Notes: generated from the sequence alone by a model not told the origin. Numbered from the stretch's first letter, positions 54,011 through 63,699 are shown. The stretch: DNA of 64,000 nucleotides from JABSQH01 sp965230015 (GCA_965230015.1 CBDDKF010000014.1:1-64000), one strand, 5' to 3'. Translations and numbers: made by a program.

Positions 54011-57000
54011 CTAGCGCAGCACGTCGCGCGCCACCGTGCGGTTGCCGGAGGTGTCGATACCGAGGGCTCGCAGCGTGAACCTCGGTGCAGCGATGTACTG
54101 CTGACCATTGACCTCGAAGTCGAAGCGGAACGGCGAGCGGAAGATGATCACCGACTCGTCGGGATCGACCGCTACGCCGTTGAGGCGCGCCGTGCAGCGG
54201 GCCACCTCGACGTCGTCGGTGCACTCGTAACGGGTGATCACCTCGCCGACGAAGTCGCCGATGAAGAACACGAGGTCGAGTTCGGCGGTGACCTCCGGCG
54301 GGGTGGTGTCGGGCGTGGAGAGATCGAGCTGCAGCAACAGCGGCTCGTGATCCGACCCGGTCACCGTCGACGGAGTCCGTGGGAAGTCGACGTTGACGTG
54401 CACGATGTCGAGGGTCGCTCGGTCGACGAGCGAGTCGGTCACCAGCGCGTGGTCGAGCACCTGCGAGTTGCCGTCGAAGATGAACGTGTACACCTCGTCG
54501 TCGCTCAGCCCGTCGATCAGGTTGGTCAGCACCGGCTCGGGTCCGGGGAGGATCTCGGCGATGTCGTTGGTCCACTGGAACGTGTTCAGGTCGCCGGCGA
54601 CGACGATCTGCGCATCCGGGTCGGCCTTCAGGAGCTCATCGACGTAGTCGTTGAGGAACTGCGTCTGGGCCTCGCGTGCGGCCTCGCCGGCCTGCACGAA
54701 GGGCTGCGGCCCACCGAAGATGGGCGTCGACCCGAACCGCGAGGTGAGGTGGTTGTTGATCACCGTGATCGGTTCACCCTGGAAGACGAACTCACCCACC
54801 AAGGGGAGGCGCGTGCTTGCAAACACATCGTCGACACTGCCGATGTTCTCGGCACTGTCCAGCGACACCCGCTCCTCGTTGTACAAGAACGCGTTGCGGA
54901 TGTTGCCGCCCGGTATTCCGCCCTGGGTGTTGTCGACCGGATCGATGGTGAAGAACGTGTACTGCGGGCCGCCGGCAACGACGATTGCGTCCACGAGCCG
55001 TTGCAGTGTGATGGACGCATCGGTGGTGCCGTCGTCGACACTGCCGTTGTTGTCCTGGATCTCCTGCAACGCCACGATGTCGGGCGAGTTGAGGTTGTTG
55101 ACGATCTGGCTGGCGATCAGGTCGCGCTGGGCATTGGCCGCATCGGTGCCGTTGAGGTTGAGCACGTTGTACACGGCGACGAGCAGGTCGTCCTCCGATG
55201 CGGTCAACTCGCTCACCGCCGGCACGTTCGAGCTGGCCTCGCGCACCACGATCTCGGTGAGCGCGTTCACCTCGAAGTTGCCGAAGGAGTACCCGACCAC
55301 GCCGGTCACGTCGTCGATGCGCGTGCCGACCGACAGATCGGGCACATCGAACGGATACAGCGTGCCGTCGAGCTGGATCTGCACTCGTTCGGGATTCTGG
55401 TCGCCGGTGTTGTCCGGGTCGGGCTGCAGGTCGATCCCGCCTCGTGCGTTCAGCGCGTCGGCGGGCGCCACGTTGGCGCCGTCGTTGGGCACGGTGAAGA
55501 ACTCGCTGCTAAACGAGTTGAACGTGCGCGTCGCCGACGTGAGCTGCGGCTGCTCGACCGTGACCAGCATCCCCTCGAGGGCCTCGTAGAAGTCGATGGC
55601 ATCCTCGTCGGGATCGAACATTGCCGGGTCGGTCTGCAGGTTGGTGGGGAGCTCATCGTCGCTAATGACGATCTCCTTCGGCGGTACCCGGCCGCTCGAC
55701 CCGATCACCACCGGGCTGATCGGATCGCCGGCGCCGACCGCGAAGATGTCGCTCGCCACGATTCGGGTGACCGAGAGGTTGCCGGTCGATGCGCCGCCGC
55801 CGATGCTCTCCTGCACTTCGCCGCTCACCTGCACGGCGTCGTTGACCGCCACGTTCGGGCCGGAGCCGGTCGACACGAAAATGCCGTCGGAGGTGGCGTC
55901 GTCGCCATCACCGTCAGGATCCTGCAGGTAGAAGCCGTTGAACGCCACGCCGGTGACGATGCCAGTGGTGGTGACGGTTTGTCCCACGAACGGCGACAGG
56001 TGGGCGGCGCTCTGGATCTCGGGGATCGGCGTCAGCGGTACCTGGACCCGGTTGTCGGCGCCGGGCGTGTTGATCGCCTCGTCGGTATCGGCGAGTACGC
56101 CAGGGAACGACGGCAGGCCGGCACCCTGGAAGTCGTTGCGGACCCAGTCGGTCGTGGCGTCGGTGTCGATCAGGTTCGGGATGCGCGAGGCTCCGCCCAC
56201 CCGTTGATCGAGACCGTCGAAGTTGGGGTCGAGCACCACCGACGAATACAGAGCATTGCGGCCCCGACCGTCGAGCACGGCGACGTCGTCGACCAGCACC
56301 GCGAGCGGGGCGTCGGCGTCGATCGTGCCGTCGTTGTCGGTGTCGAGGTCGGTGCCCGCACCGCCGGTGAAGTGCTTCACCAGCAGCAGCGTCTGGCTGC
56401 CGTTCTCCAAGAAACCGCGGAAGAACCCGAAGGTCTCGAAGCCGTTGGCGTCCATCGCGCTGAGTGGGAACACCGCATCGACGATGCCCTGGCCAGCGCC
56501 GTCGCCTTCCACGACCAGCAGCGAGTACTGGTCGTAGCTGCGATCGGGAATGCCGGCCACCTCGATGAACTCGTCGCGATCGGCGCCCCGATGGTTGAAC
56601 ACGAACTCGTTGATGCGGATCTCTTGGGCGATGCGGCCCTCGCCGTCGACCGGATAGTCGGCAGCGCTGATCGTGCCCCCCAGCCCGCCATCAGCGGAGT
56701 CGGCGGTGATGTAGTTGAACAGGGCCTGCTGGTAGGTGGTGCCGAGCACGCTGAACGGCGCGTCGCCGAACGGGTACTGGTCGCCGCCGCGAGCGAGGAA
56801 GTCGACCGTAGCGATGGAAACGGGATCGCCGGCCTGCACCACACCGTTCTCGACGAGCACGGTGCCGTCGTCGAGTTGCACGTGTTGCACGCGCGAGCCG
56901 GCGTTGACCACGTTGCCGTCGTCGTCGATCTCGGCGGGTGTCTCGTAGGGGTCGAACACCACGCTCATTCCGGAGACCTGGGCGAAGCGCCCGTCGACGT

Positions 57001-58426
57001 TCTCCACGTTGGAGTAGGCGTTCTCGAGGATCAGCTTGAGTTGATCGCGGGGGATCGCCTCGAACACCGAGATGAAGTTGGTGAACGGCAAGATGTCGAA
57101 CGTCGTCAGCTCGGTGATGTCGCCCGCGGGGATCACGTTGTTGTTGCGAATGCCGCCGCCGTTGCCGATGGCGATGTCGACCTCGCCGTCGCCGGGCAGC
57201 GTGATGCCGAAGTCGTCGAGCAACTGGTTGGCCTGCCAGCGGAAGGCATCGGCGACCAGGTTGCCCTCGTTGGTCTCCTGCGTGCGGATGCCTGGGTTGC
57301 GCACACCGTTCAGCGGCACCTCGCTGGTGCCGATCACGTTGCTGGCCAGTTGGGCCACGAATGCCGACACCGGTGCGGTCACGTCGGCGAGCAGTGCGGG
57401 ATCCTCACCCACGGCATCGGCACCGACGCCCGACACGCGCACCGGGCCGCTTCCGGGGTCGACGGTGAGCAGGTCGCCAGCGTCGTTGAACGTCACCTGG
57501 AGACGGCCGATGTACTTGTAGTCGCCGGCACTGGTCACGATCGGTACCGCAGTGCCGTCGGCGTTGTTGACCGTGAACCCGTAGTCACCTTCACAGACGT
57601 CGCCGGGCACGAGCGGTGGCTCGGGCGTCTGGCACAACAGCTCGTCGCCGCCTCCGGCGATCGCCACGTCGACGCCGCTCAGCAGCGGCACGAGCGCGGA
57701 GTCTTCGGCCAGGCCCTGCAGATGGGCCGACAGGATCACGATGCCCACATCGGAGGGCAGTGCATCGATCTCGGCCTGCACGGCGGTGGCGACGTCGTTG
57801 ATGATCACTTCACGTGGGCTGGAGATGAAGGGCAGGTTCTCGGTGGTTGCGCCGATGATGGCGATCTGACGGCCGTCTTTCTCGACGATCGTCGACTTGG
57901 CCAACTCGCCGGCAGTCTCGAGCGCCAGCAACCCGGGCTCGTTGGTGTAGTCGAGGTTGGCGCTCAGCACGGGAGCGTCGACCTGGGCGACGAAGCTCTC
58001 GAGCACGTCGGGCCCGAAGTCGAATTCGTGGTTGCCGATGACAACCGCGTCATAGCCGACGGCGTTCAGCGCCAACGCGTCGTAGAACGGGCTGAAGCCG
58101 GTGGTGCTGCTGGCGGAGAACTCGGGACCGGCGAGGTAGTTGTCGCCGGCGGTCACCATCACCCAGTCGTTGTCGTCGTCGGTGTCGGCCGCCGCCTTGA
58201 GGTCGTCGGCGAGGGTCTTGAACCGGGCGATACCGCCGAAGTCGGGATCGCCCGCATCGATCAGCTGCGACTCGCCGTCGTTGTGGTGCAGGATCGTCAG
58301 CGTGAAGTCGTCCGGCGGTGCCGCTGCGACGGGACTGCTCGGCGTGGCCGGAATCAATGCGGCGGCCAGCGCGAGTGCACTGCCGGCGGCGATCACGGCA
58401 CGGCGGGCCGAGGGCGCGAGGTGCAT
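54011..58426 (-). CDS. Secreted 5'-nucleotidase fused to ExeM/NucH-type nuclease
   Basis: 1471 residues from ATG 58426, preceded by AAGGAGA. Signal peptide RRAVIAAGSALALAAALIPA. Residues about 40-560: metallophosphatase (TILHHNDGESQL, VTAGDNYLAGP, VIGNHEFDFG) and 5'-nucleotidase C-terminal domain (GNGGGIRNN, NAYSNVENVDGRF). About 590-760: lamin-tail-like domain (RINEFVFNHRGADRDEFIEV). About 800-1040: ExeM OB-fold region (VTGVAFNGFYLQDPDGDGDD). About 1060-1370: endonuclease/exonuclease/phosphatase domain (VYNVLNLNGTDAA, VALQEIQDNNGS, INNHLTSRFGS, VVAGDLNTFQW, TGSDHEPLLLQL). It would degrade extracellular DNA and dephosphorylate the nucleotides, a phosphate/nucleoside scavenging enzyme in one chain. 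Confidence 0.93.
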   Translation of the reverse strand: MHLAPSARRAVIAAGSALALAAALIPATPSSPVAAAPPDDFTLTILHHNDGESQLIDAGDPDFGGIARFKTLADDLKAAADTDDDNDWVMVTAGDNYLAGPEFSASSTTGFSPFYDALALNAVGYDAVVIGNHEFDFGPDVLESFVAQVDAPVLSANLDYTNEPGLLALETAGELAKSTIVEKDGRQIAIIGATTENLPFISSPREVIINDVATAVQAEIDALPSDVGIVILSAHLQGLAEDSALVPLLSGVDVAIAGGGDELLCQTPEPPLVPGDVCEGDYGFTVNNADGTAVPIVTSAGDYKYIGRLQVTFNDAGDLLTVDPGSGPVRVSGVGADAVGEDPALLADVTAPVSAFVAQLASNVIGTSEVPLNGVRNPGIRTQETNEGNLVADAFRWQANQLLDDFGITLPGDGEVDIAIGNGGGIRNNNVIPAGDITELTTFDILPFTNFISVFEAIPRDQLKLILENAYSNVENVDGRFAQVSGMSVVFDPYETPAEIDDDGNVVNAGSRVQHVQLDDGTVLVENGVVQAGDPVSIATVDFLARGGDQYPFGDAPFSVLGTTYQQALFNYITADSADGGLGGTISAADYPVDGEGRIAQEIRINEFVFNHRGADRDEFIEVAGIPDRSYDQYSLLVVEGDGAGQGIVDAVFPLSAMDANGFETFGFFRGFLENGSQTLLLVKHFTGGAGTDLDTDNDGTIDADAPLAVLVDDVAVLDGRGRNALYSSVVLDPNFDGLDQRVGGASRIPNLIDTDATTDWVRNDFQGAGLPSFPGVLADTDEAINTPGADNRVQVPLTPIPEIQSAAHLSPFVGQTVTTTGIVTGVAFNGFYLQDPDGDGDDATSDGIFVSTGSGPNVAVNDAVQVSGEVQESIGGGASTGNLSVTRIVASDIFAVGAGDPISPVVIGSSGRVPPKEIVISDDELPTNLQTDPAMFDPDEDAIDFYEALEGMLVTVEQPQLTSATRTFNSFSSEFFTVPNDGANVAPADALNARGGIDLQPDPDNTGDQNPERVQIQLDGTLYPFDVPDLSVGTRIDDVTGVVGYSFGNFEVNALTEIVVREASSNVPAVSELTASEDDLLVAVYNVLNLNGTDAANAQRDLIASQIVNNLNSPDIVALQEIQDNNGSVDDGTTDASITLQRLVDAIVVAGGPQYTFFTIDPVDNTQGGIPGGNIRNAFLYNEERVSLDSAENIGSVDDVFASTRLPLVGEFVFQGEPITVINNHLTSRFGSTPIFGGPQPFVQAGEAAREAQTQFLNDYVDELLKADPDAQIVVAGDLNTFQWTNDIAEILPGPEPVLTNLIDGLSDDEVYTFIFDGNSQVLDHALVTDSLVDRATLDIVHVNVDFPRTPSTVTGSDHEPLLLQLDLSTPDTTPPEVTAELDLVFFIGDFVGEVITRYECTDDVEVARCTARLNGVAVDPDESVIIFRSPFRFDFEVNGQQYIAAPRFTLRALGIDTSGNRTVARDVLR

Positions 58427-58588
58427 GGGCTCTCCTTGGTTTCGTGGATTGCCCGCGCAAGCTAGAAGCCGTGTTTGGCCTCGAGCTGTCCGCGAGGTGA
58501 TCACGGAGTGAACACCTCGCGCGTTCAAGCTATCACTCCAAGTGAACACCCCGGAACGGCGTGATGAACGGCGCACTACCGGAGGCCC

Positions 58589-58760
58589 GCGGTGAGGGAA
58601 TGCGCCCGCAGGGAGCGCCTTCGCTCACCGGTGCGGTGTAGGCAGTGGTTGCGGTGAGGGAATGCGCCCACAGGGAGCGCGTTCGCTCACCGGTGCGGTG
58701 TGGGCAGTGGTTGCGGTGAGGGAACGCGCCCACAGGGAGCGCGTTCGCTCACCGGAGGGC
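58589..58760. repeat. 62-bp tandem hairpin repeat, three copies
   Basis: Units start GCGGTGAGGGAA at 58589, 58651 and 58713. Each contains GGTGAGGGAATGCGC pairing with GCGCGTTCGCTCACC (13-14 of 15 positions) around CCACAGGGA, so each transcript would fold into a long hairpin. It lies in the 387-bp gap between the P450 stop and the nuclease start, both minus strand. A transcription barrier or REP/BIME-like element fits; the spacers are near-identical, so not CRISPR. Confidence 0.85.
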
Positions 58761-58813
58761 GAACCTCACCGGCGGTGAGCAGGATGGTGGGCCGTGTGCG
58801 GTGACCGGCGGGT

Positions 58814-60076
58814 TCAGCCGACGCGGATCGGCAAGGTGCGCGGGCCACGCACCTGGCCGCCGGCCCACGTGACCCCGTTGGGGTCGCCGATCTCGAACAC
58901 CGGCATGTGGGCCAGCCACTCTTCGACAGCGACGCGCAACTCCATACGCGCCAGGTTCGAGCCGGCGCACCGATGGATGCCCGCACCGAAGGCAAGGTGA
59001 CGGTTCTGCTGGCGGTCGAGGATCACCCGGTCGGGCTCGTCGAACACCTCTGGGTCGCGGTTGGCGCCCGGGAAGTTCATCAGGATCCGTTCGCCGGCCT
59101 TGATCGGGCACCCGTTGTAGTCGGTGTCCTCGATCATTCGCCGGGCCATGGTGACGGGTGCGTAGGCGCGCAGGAACTCCTCGATCGCGGTCGGCATCAG
59201 CTCGGGTTCGGCGATGAGCCGGTCGCGGTCGTCGGGATGGGTCGCCAGGTGCCAGATCGTCGACCCGATCGACGACCAGGTCGTGTCGATCCCGGCGATC
59301 AACAGCAAGGCGCACATCCCGAGCACCACGTCGTCGGTGATCTGCTCGCCGTCGTGCTCAGACTGCATCAGCTCGGTCAGGTAGTCGTCGACCGGGTTGG
59401 CGCGTCGCTCGGCGATGGCCTCTTGGAGGTAGCCGAGGATGCCCTGGATGCCGCGCTGGCGCCGCTCTTCGTCGTACGCGAACTCGAGCACGTCGCGCAC
59501 CCACTCGGTGAACGTCGGTGCCATCTCTTCAGGAACGCCCAGCAGGTGGCCGATCACGCGCACCGGAATCTGTTGGGCGTACCCAGCGGCGCCATCACCC
59601 TCGCCGCGCTCGGCGATCTCGGATGCGAGACGGGCGCACAGCTCGCGGGTGTAGGGCTCGTAGTCCTTGACGCGACCAGGGCTGAGCGTCGGCAGGATCA
59701 AGCGGCGGGTCCACGTATGCAGCGGGGGGTCGGCGCTGATCGGCGGCACGCCCTGGGGAAGCGCAGGCGCGGCCGCCGGTGCACCGGCGTCGTCCTCACC
59801 AGGTGGGACGATCGGAACGACCGAGATGCCGTTGCCCGATGGGAACTTCTCGATGTCGTGGGCGATGGCGTACACGTCGTCGTAGCGAGTGGGCAAGATC
59901 GACCCGCCCCAGCGGTCGGTGTGCGCGACGGGACACGACGATCGCAGCTCGTCCCAGATCGGATACGGATTCTCGACGTATGCCGGGTCGAAGATGTCGT
60001 AGTCGCTCGCCCAGTCGGTCACGGGTGCAGTGTCGGGCCCGGTCGGCGTGGTGTCGGCGCTCGGCTGGCTACTCAT
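58814..60076 (-). CDS. Cytochrome P450
   Basis: 420 residues from ATG 60076, with GGAGG eight bases upstream. I-helix LLLIAGIDTTWSSIG (oxygen activation), K-helix EEFLRAYAP (ExxR), heme loop HLAFGAGIHRCAGSNLAR with the Cys ligand. The length is normal for soluble bacterial P450s. It needs ferredoxin partners, none of which are next to it. Substrate unknown; CYP families of this form act on terpenes, steroids or fatty acids. A Pro/Ala-rich insert lies near residue 90. Confidence 0.93.
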   Translation of the reverse strand: MSSQPSADTTPTGPDTAPVTDWASDYDIFDPAYVENPYPIWDELRSSCPVAHTDRWGGSILPTRYDDVYAIAHDIEKFPSGNGISVVPIVPPGEDDAGAPAAAPALPQGVPPISADPPLHTWTRRLILPTLSPGRVKDYEPYTRELCARLASEIAERGEGDGAAGYAQQIPVRVIGHLLGVPEEMAPTFTEWVRDVLEFAYDEERRQRGIQGILGYLQEAIAERRANPVDDYLTELMQSEHDGEQITDDVVLGMCALLLIAGIDTTWSSIGSTIWHLATHPDDRDRLIAEPELMPTAIEEFLRAYAPVTMARRMIEDTDYNGCPIKAGERILMNFPGANRDPEVFDEPDRVILDRQQNRHLAFGAGIHRCAGSNLARMELRVAVEEWLAHMPVFEIGDPNGVTWAGGQVRGPRTLPIRVG

Positions 60077-60314
60077 CGCGAAGTCCTCCATCGCAGGGAT
60101 CGGTCCGGAGCCGATCGATTGGAACAGTGTGTCAGACAACGTCCGGCGCGTCGAGGTCGGGACGTCCAGGTCCACGGTCGATCGGGGCGTTGGTGCAGCT
60201 CATCGCCGTTGTGTGCTGCCGCTGAGTCGGTGTTGGTCGACGCTGAGTCAGCCTTGAGCGCGGGGGATCAACGTGGTGGGCGTCATCACCACGACGACTG
60301 ACGGGAGCACGATC

Positions 60315-61586
60315 ATGGCCACCAGAGACCGCAAGGGCGACGCGTCGAACGACCGGGCGAGGCCGGAGGCCGCGCATGCCGAACGTGCCGAGGCGCAGCG
60401 GGCAGCCGCACAGCGGGGCGAGGAAGCCCCAGTCGCCGCCACACAGGGCGCGGAGCGAACCGACTCGGCCGGGAGCCAGTCGATTCGAGGTGAGTCGCCG
60501 TGGGTTGAGTCGACAGAAACCGGATCGACCGCATCACAGTCGACCCACACCGAGTCGATGCCGACCGGGCCGGGCACCGCTGTGCATGCCGACCGCGAAG
60601 CTGGGGTGACGGTTGATGCCGGTCGGCCCGATCGCTTCGCCGAGGAGTCGCCGCTCGACGAACGGATGGGCGCCGAAGATCTCGCCGTCGACCCACGGGC
60701 CAGCCAGATCGGCGACGTACAACTGGAGCCCGGCGCCGACATGGCCTACGACACCATCGAGGCGCCCGCGGGCAGCGACCCGGCCGACTTCATCAACGAG
60801 TTCGACGAGGCGATGGCTGCCGGCGATGCCCCCGGCGGCTTGGATGGACGCAATGACTCCGTGGCCAGCGGCGGACACGGCACCGACCCAAATGCTGAGC
60901 CGCCCGCCGGGGGTCTCGAGGGGGCGGCGGGGCGATACCCCGACCACATCAACGCCGTGCTCGACCAACAGCGTGCGGCGGCACTTCAGGCCGCGGCCGA
61001 CGGCAACTTCGAAGAAGCCGACCGCATCGCTGGCGAGACGCAGCAGTTCCTCATCGACAACGGGTTGAAGGAGGCGCCGTCGGACGAGCCGACCACGGAG
61101 TTGATCACCAACTTCGGCAGCGGGACCGATGACCCCAAGCAGGTGTGGGACTCCGAAACCGGCGAAGTGGTCGAGGTGTCTGCCGACACCGAGAACGAGA
61201 GCGTGCCGATGGGGACCGAGGCCGAGCAACTCAAACAGACCGGCACCGCAGCGTCAGGTGATGGCGGCGAGGGAACGAGCACGCCGTCGAACTCCACCGG
61301 CGCCAACAAACTGACGACCGAGGACGACGCCGGGGTGGACGATCACATCCGCGACCCGAGTCAGGGCTGGGGCGACGAGCACGAAGCGATTCGGTGGGCG
61401 ACCGCCACGGGCGGTGCGGTCGATCCACCGCCCGAAGATGTGGGGACCTACACGACCGACACGATGGACGCCGACCCCGACGACATGATCTCGATACCGG
61501 TCGGGCCCGAGGATGCGGCCCCGCACGGTGAGCTGCCCGACGAGATCGACAATGACATCGACCACGAGTTCACGCCAGTCGACTGA
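60315..61586 (+). CDS. Acidic, disordered protein, 423 aa
   Basis: I choose ATG 60315 (GGGAGCACGATC upstream) over GTG 60273. Highly acidic and low in aromatics. Opens with basic ATRDRKGDASNDRARPEA, then repeated Glu/Ser/Thr-rich and Gly/Asp-rich stretches, with one likely helix (DQQRAAALQAAADGNFEEAD). No domain recognised, no signal peptide. Its 3' end overlaps the convergent sigma-factor gene by 17 bp, so expression of one may limit the other. Confidence 0.6.
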   Translation: MATRDRKGDASNDRARPEAAHAERAEAQRAAAQRGEEAPVAATQGAERTDSAGSQSIRGESPWVESTETGSTASQSTHTESMPTGPGTAVHADREAGVTVDAGRPDRFAEESPLDERMGAEDLAVDPRASQIGDVQLEPGADMAYDTIEAPAGSDPADFINEFDEAMAAGDAPGGLDGRNDSVASGGHGTDPNAEPPAGGLEGAAGRYPDHINAVLDQQRAAALQAAADGNFEEADRIAGETQQFLIDNGLKEAPSDEPTTELITNFGSGTDDPKQVWDSETGEVVEVSADTENESVPMGTEAEQLKQTGTAASGDGGEGTSTPSNSTGANKLTTEDDAGVDDHIRDPSQGWGDEHEAIRWATATGGAVDPPPEDVGTYTTDTMDADPDDMISIPVGPEDAAPHGELPDEIDNDIDHEFTPVD

Positions 61587-62820
61587 GCTCGCGTTCGAGG
61601 TGCTGTCGCTCCACGTCGTTCGTGGTGGCGGCCAGCGCTGCGCCGAGGGCGCGTCGGGCGTCGGCGATCTGACCGTCGCGGCGCAACGCCTCGGCGCGCA
61701 CGGCGTGCCAGCGGTGTGAGTGCGGCGCCTCGATGGCGTCGAGCGCAGCGATCGCGGTCGTCGGTCCGGTGTGCTCCAAGAGCGCGACGGCGCGGTTGAC
61801 CGCCACGACCGCATCGGGACGGAGCGCAAGGAGCAGGTCGTAGAGCTCGACGATCTGTGCCCAATCGGTCGCCTCCGCTGTCGACGCGTCGGCATGCACC
61901 GCAGCGATCGCCGCCTGTACTTGGTAGGGCCCCGGTCGGTTCACCGCCAGGCAGCGGCGCACGATTTGGTGTCCTTCGTTGATCAGCGCGCGGTTCCAAC
62001 GCGTGCGGTCCTGGTCGGCAAGCAGCACGAGTTGCCCGTCGTCGTCGACACGGGTGGCAGCACGCGCCTCGGTCAGCAGCATCAGCGCCAACAGGCCGGC
62101 CACCTCGACCTCGTCGGGCAGGAGTTCGGCGAGGAGCCGTCCGAGGCGGATCGATTCAGTCGCGAGACCGCTGCGGCGGTCGTCGCGCCGAGCGGCGGCG
62201 TGGGCGGTGGTGGAGATCAGATACACCGTGGCCAACACCGGTTCGAGTCGCTCCTCGAGACGCTCAGGTGACGGGATGCGATACGCGGGGCGGGTGTCGC
62301 GGATCTTGGACTTCGCCCGGCTGATCCGTTGTCCGATCGTGGGCGAGGGCACGAGGAACGCCTCGGCGATCTCGTCGGTGGTCAGCCCGCCCAGGAGGCG
62401 CAGCGTGAGCGCCACCTGCGCGTCGGGATGGAGCGCCGGATGGCAGCAGAGGAAGATCAGCCTGAGTTGGTCGTCGTCGACGGTGTCGAGCACGTCGGCT
62501 CCTGATGATTGATCGAGCGTCGTCGCGACGTGTGGATCGGTGAGCTGGGTAGCGGCGACTTCGAGGTTCGGCCGGCGCGACTCGCGGCGAAGCCGATCGA
62601 TCGCTCGGTTGCGGGCGGTCGTGGTGATCCACGCCCCTGGATTGGGCGGCACTCCGGTGGCCGGCCACCGTTGCGCCGCGATGGCGAAGGCGTCGGCGAC
62701 CGCGTCTTCGGCGAGGTCGACGTCACCGAGGACGCGGATCAGCGTTGCGGTGCAGCGGCCCACCTCGCGGCGGTAGATCGCGTCGAGGGTTGCATCAACG
62801 TGGCGATGCGACGTCGTCAC
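61570..62820 (-). CDS. ECF sigma factor of the ECF42 type
   Basis: 416 residues; GTG 62820 overlaps the stop of the YCII gene. Sigma2 region: TLIRVLGDVDLAEDAVADAF, WITTTARNRAIDRLRRE. Sigma4 region: LGGLTTDEIAEAFLVPSPTI, QRISRAKSKIRDT. The C-terminal 200 residues (LATVYLISTTAHAAA to LERELSRLA) are the extra helical DUF6596/TPR-like domain typical of ECF42. ECF42 factors are nearly always paired with a DGPF/YCII protein, as here. Regulation likely involves that partner rather than an anti-sigma factor. Confidence 0.9.
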   Translation of the reverse strand: MTTSHRHVDATLDAIYRREVGRCTATLIRVLGDVDLAEDAVADAFAIAAQRWPATGVPPNPGAWITTTARNRAIDRLRRESRRPNLEVAATQLTDPHVATTLDQSSGADVLDTVDDDQLRLIFLCCHPALHPDAQVALTLRLLGGLTTDEIAEAFLVPSPTIGQRISRAKSKIRDTRPAYRIPSPERLEERLEPVLATVYLISTTAHAAARRDDRRSGLATESIRLGRLLAELLPDEVEVAGLLALMLLTEARAATRVDDDGQLVLLADQDRTRWNRALINEGHQIVRRCLAVNRPGPYQVQAAIAAVHADASTAEATDWAQIVELYDLLLALRPDAVVAVNRAVALLEHTGPTTAIAALDAIEAPHSHRWHAVRAEALRRDGQIADARRALGAALAATTNDVERQHLERELSRLA

Positions 62821-63164
62821 GTTGGGAGAAACGGTCGCACCTCGACGGGCCAGGTGCAGGCTGCGGCGCCCTTGCGCGCCCAGTCGAGGGCGGTGTCGAG
62901 ATCGGGGACGTCGATCACGGTGAACCCGCCGATCTGTTCCTTCGCCTCGGCATAGGGGCCGTCGGTCATCGACACCGACTGCTGGTCGGCGCGCACCACC
63001 GTGGCCGACGACGCATCGGTGAGCGCGCCGTAGAACACCCACACCCCGGCATCGCGCATCTCCTGTTGATGCGCGGCGACGTCGTCCATGATCTGTTGCA
63101 TCTGGGCTGGCGGCGGCGGCTCGACGTCGTCTTCGTAGAACACCGACAGCAGATACTGCGGCAT
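62817..63164 (-). CDS. YCII (DGPF) family protein, ECF42 partner
   Basis: 115 residues. MPQYLLSVFYEDDVEPPPPA and VSMTDGPYAEAKEQIGGF carry the DGPF-domain signature (DGPY/F-A-E-x-KEQ-x-GG). Known YCII-related proteins have a ferredoxin-like fold with His/Asp pockets. In ECF42 loci they are a main target or co-factor of the sigma factor. The stop overlaps the sigma start (GTGA), so the two are coupled. Confidence 0.9.
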   Translation of the reverse strand: MPQYLLSVFYEDDVEPPPPAQMQQIMDDVAAHQQEMRDAGVWVFYGALTDASSATVVRADQQSVSMTDGPYAEAKEQIGGFTVIDVPDLDTALDWARKGAAACTWPVEVRPFLPT

Positions 63165-63212
63165 CAGCGGCTGCCCGTCGGCGTGGGTGGAGTGTTCACA
63201 GCTCGACGATGA

Positions 63213-63527
63213 TCACAGCTCGAGGCCGACCGCGGCGATCGGCGCGGTGACGTGCATCTGTGGGGGCTCGGCCATCAGTGGCATGAAGGACTGCATGGCC
63301 TCCTGCATCGCCGGGGTCTGCCCGTGTGCCTGCATCGACGCCTGGTCGGTCATCAGCGCAAAGAACCAGAACTGGTTGTCGTCGCCGCGCAGGTACGTGT
63401 ACGCCTCCACACCGGGTTCGTCGCGTGCGGCCTCGACCATCTGCGCCAGGACTGCGGCCATCTCGTCGGCTTTGCCGTCCTGACAGGTGATCGTGCCGAC
63501 CATCGTTACTTTCTGTGTCTCGCTCAT
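63213..63527 (-). CDS. Antibiotic-biosynthesis-monooxygenase (ABM) fold protein
   Basis: 104 residues. VTMVGTITCQDGKADEMAAV, EPGVEAYTYLRGDDNQFWFF and HGQTPAMQEAMQSFMPLM give the ferredoxin-like ABM/YgiN pattern. It resembles quinol/heme-degrading-type monooxygenases, but no specific substrate residue is evident. 48 bp upstream of the YCII gene on the same strand; probably co-transcribed. Confidence 0.8.
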   Translation of the reverse strand: MSETQKVTMVGTITCQDGKADEMAAVLAQMVEAARDEPGVEAYTYLRGDDNQFWFFALMTDQASMQAHGQTPAMQEAMQSFMPLMAEPPQMHVTAPIAAVGLEL

Positions 63528-63629
63528 CGGTGCTCTCTCATCTCGCTCGGTGGTGTTCGGACATGAGTACTACGAACGAGATCGCCAATTTCGACACCGC
63601 GCGCCCAACACCGCGAGATGAATTGCGCT

Positions 63630-63680
63630 GCTTCTCGGCGTCGAGGTTGGCGTGTTCCGCAACCGACGGCGCCGAGAAGC
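63630..63680 (-). terminator. Long hairpin after the wall-anchored protein gene
   Basis: GCTTCTCGGCG (63630-63640) pairs with CGCCGAGAAGC (63670-63680), continuing with TCG-GGTTG / CAACC-CGA on the inner side. A strong stem 20 bp after the minus-strand stop at 63700. No U tract, so a stem-only terminator or mRNA 3'-end stabiliser. Confidence 0.55.
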
Positions 63681-63699
63681 GACATGCCCCACGGCGGGA

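Noticed and set aside
53891..58465. Very long plus-strand ORF (1524 aa) opposite the nuclease gene
   Set aside because: It mirrors the minus-strand 5'-nucleotidase/nuclease codon by codon in GC-rich DNA, has no domain, and the minus frame holds all motifs.
58589..58760. Three direct repeats considered as a CRISPR array
   Set aside because: The whole 62-bp unit including the supposed spacer is conserved, there are only three copies and no cas genes.
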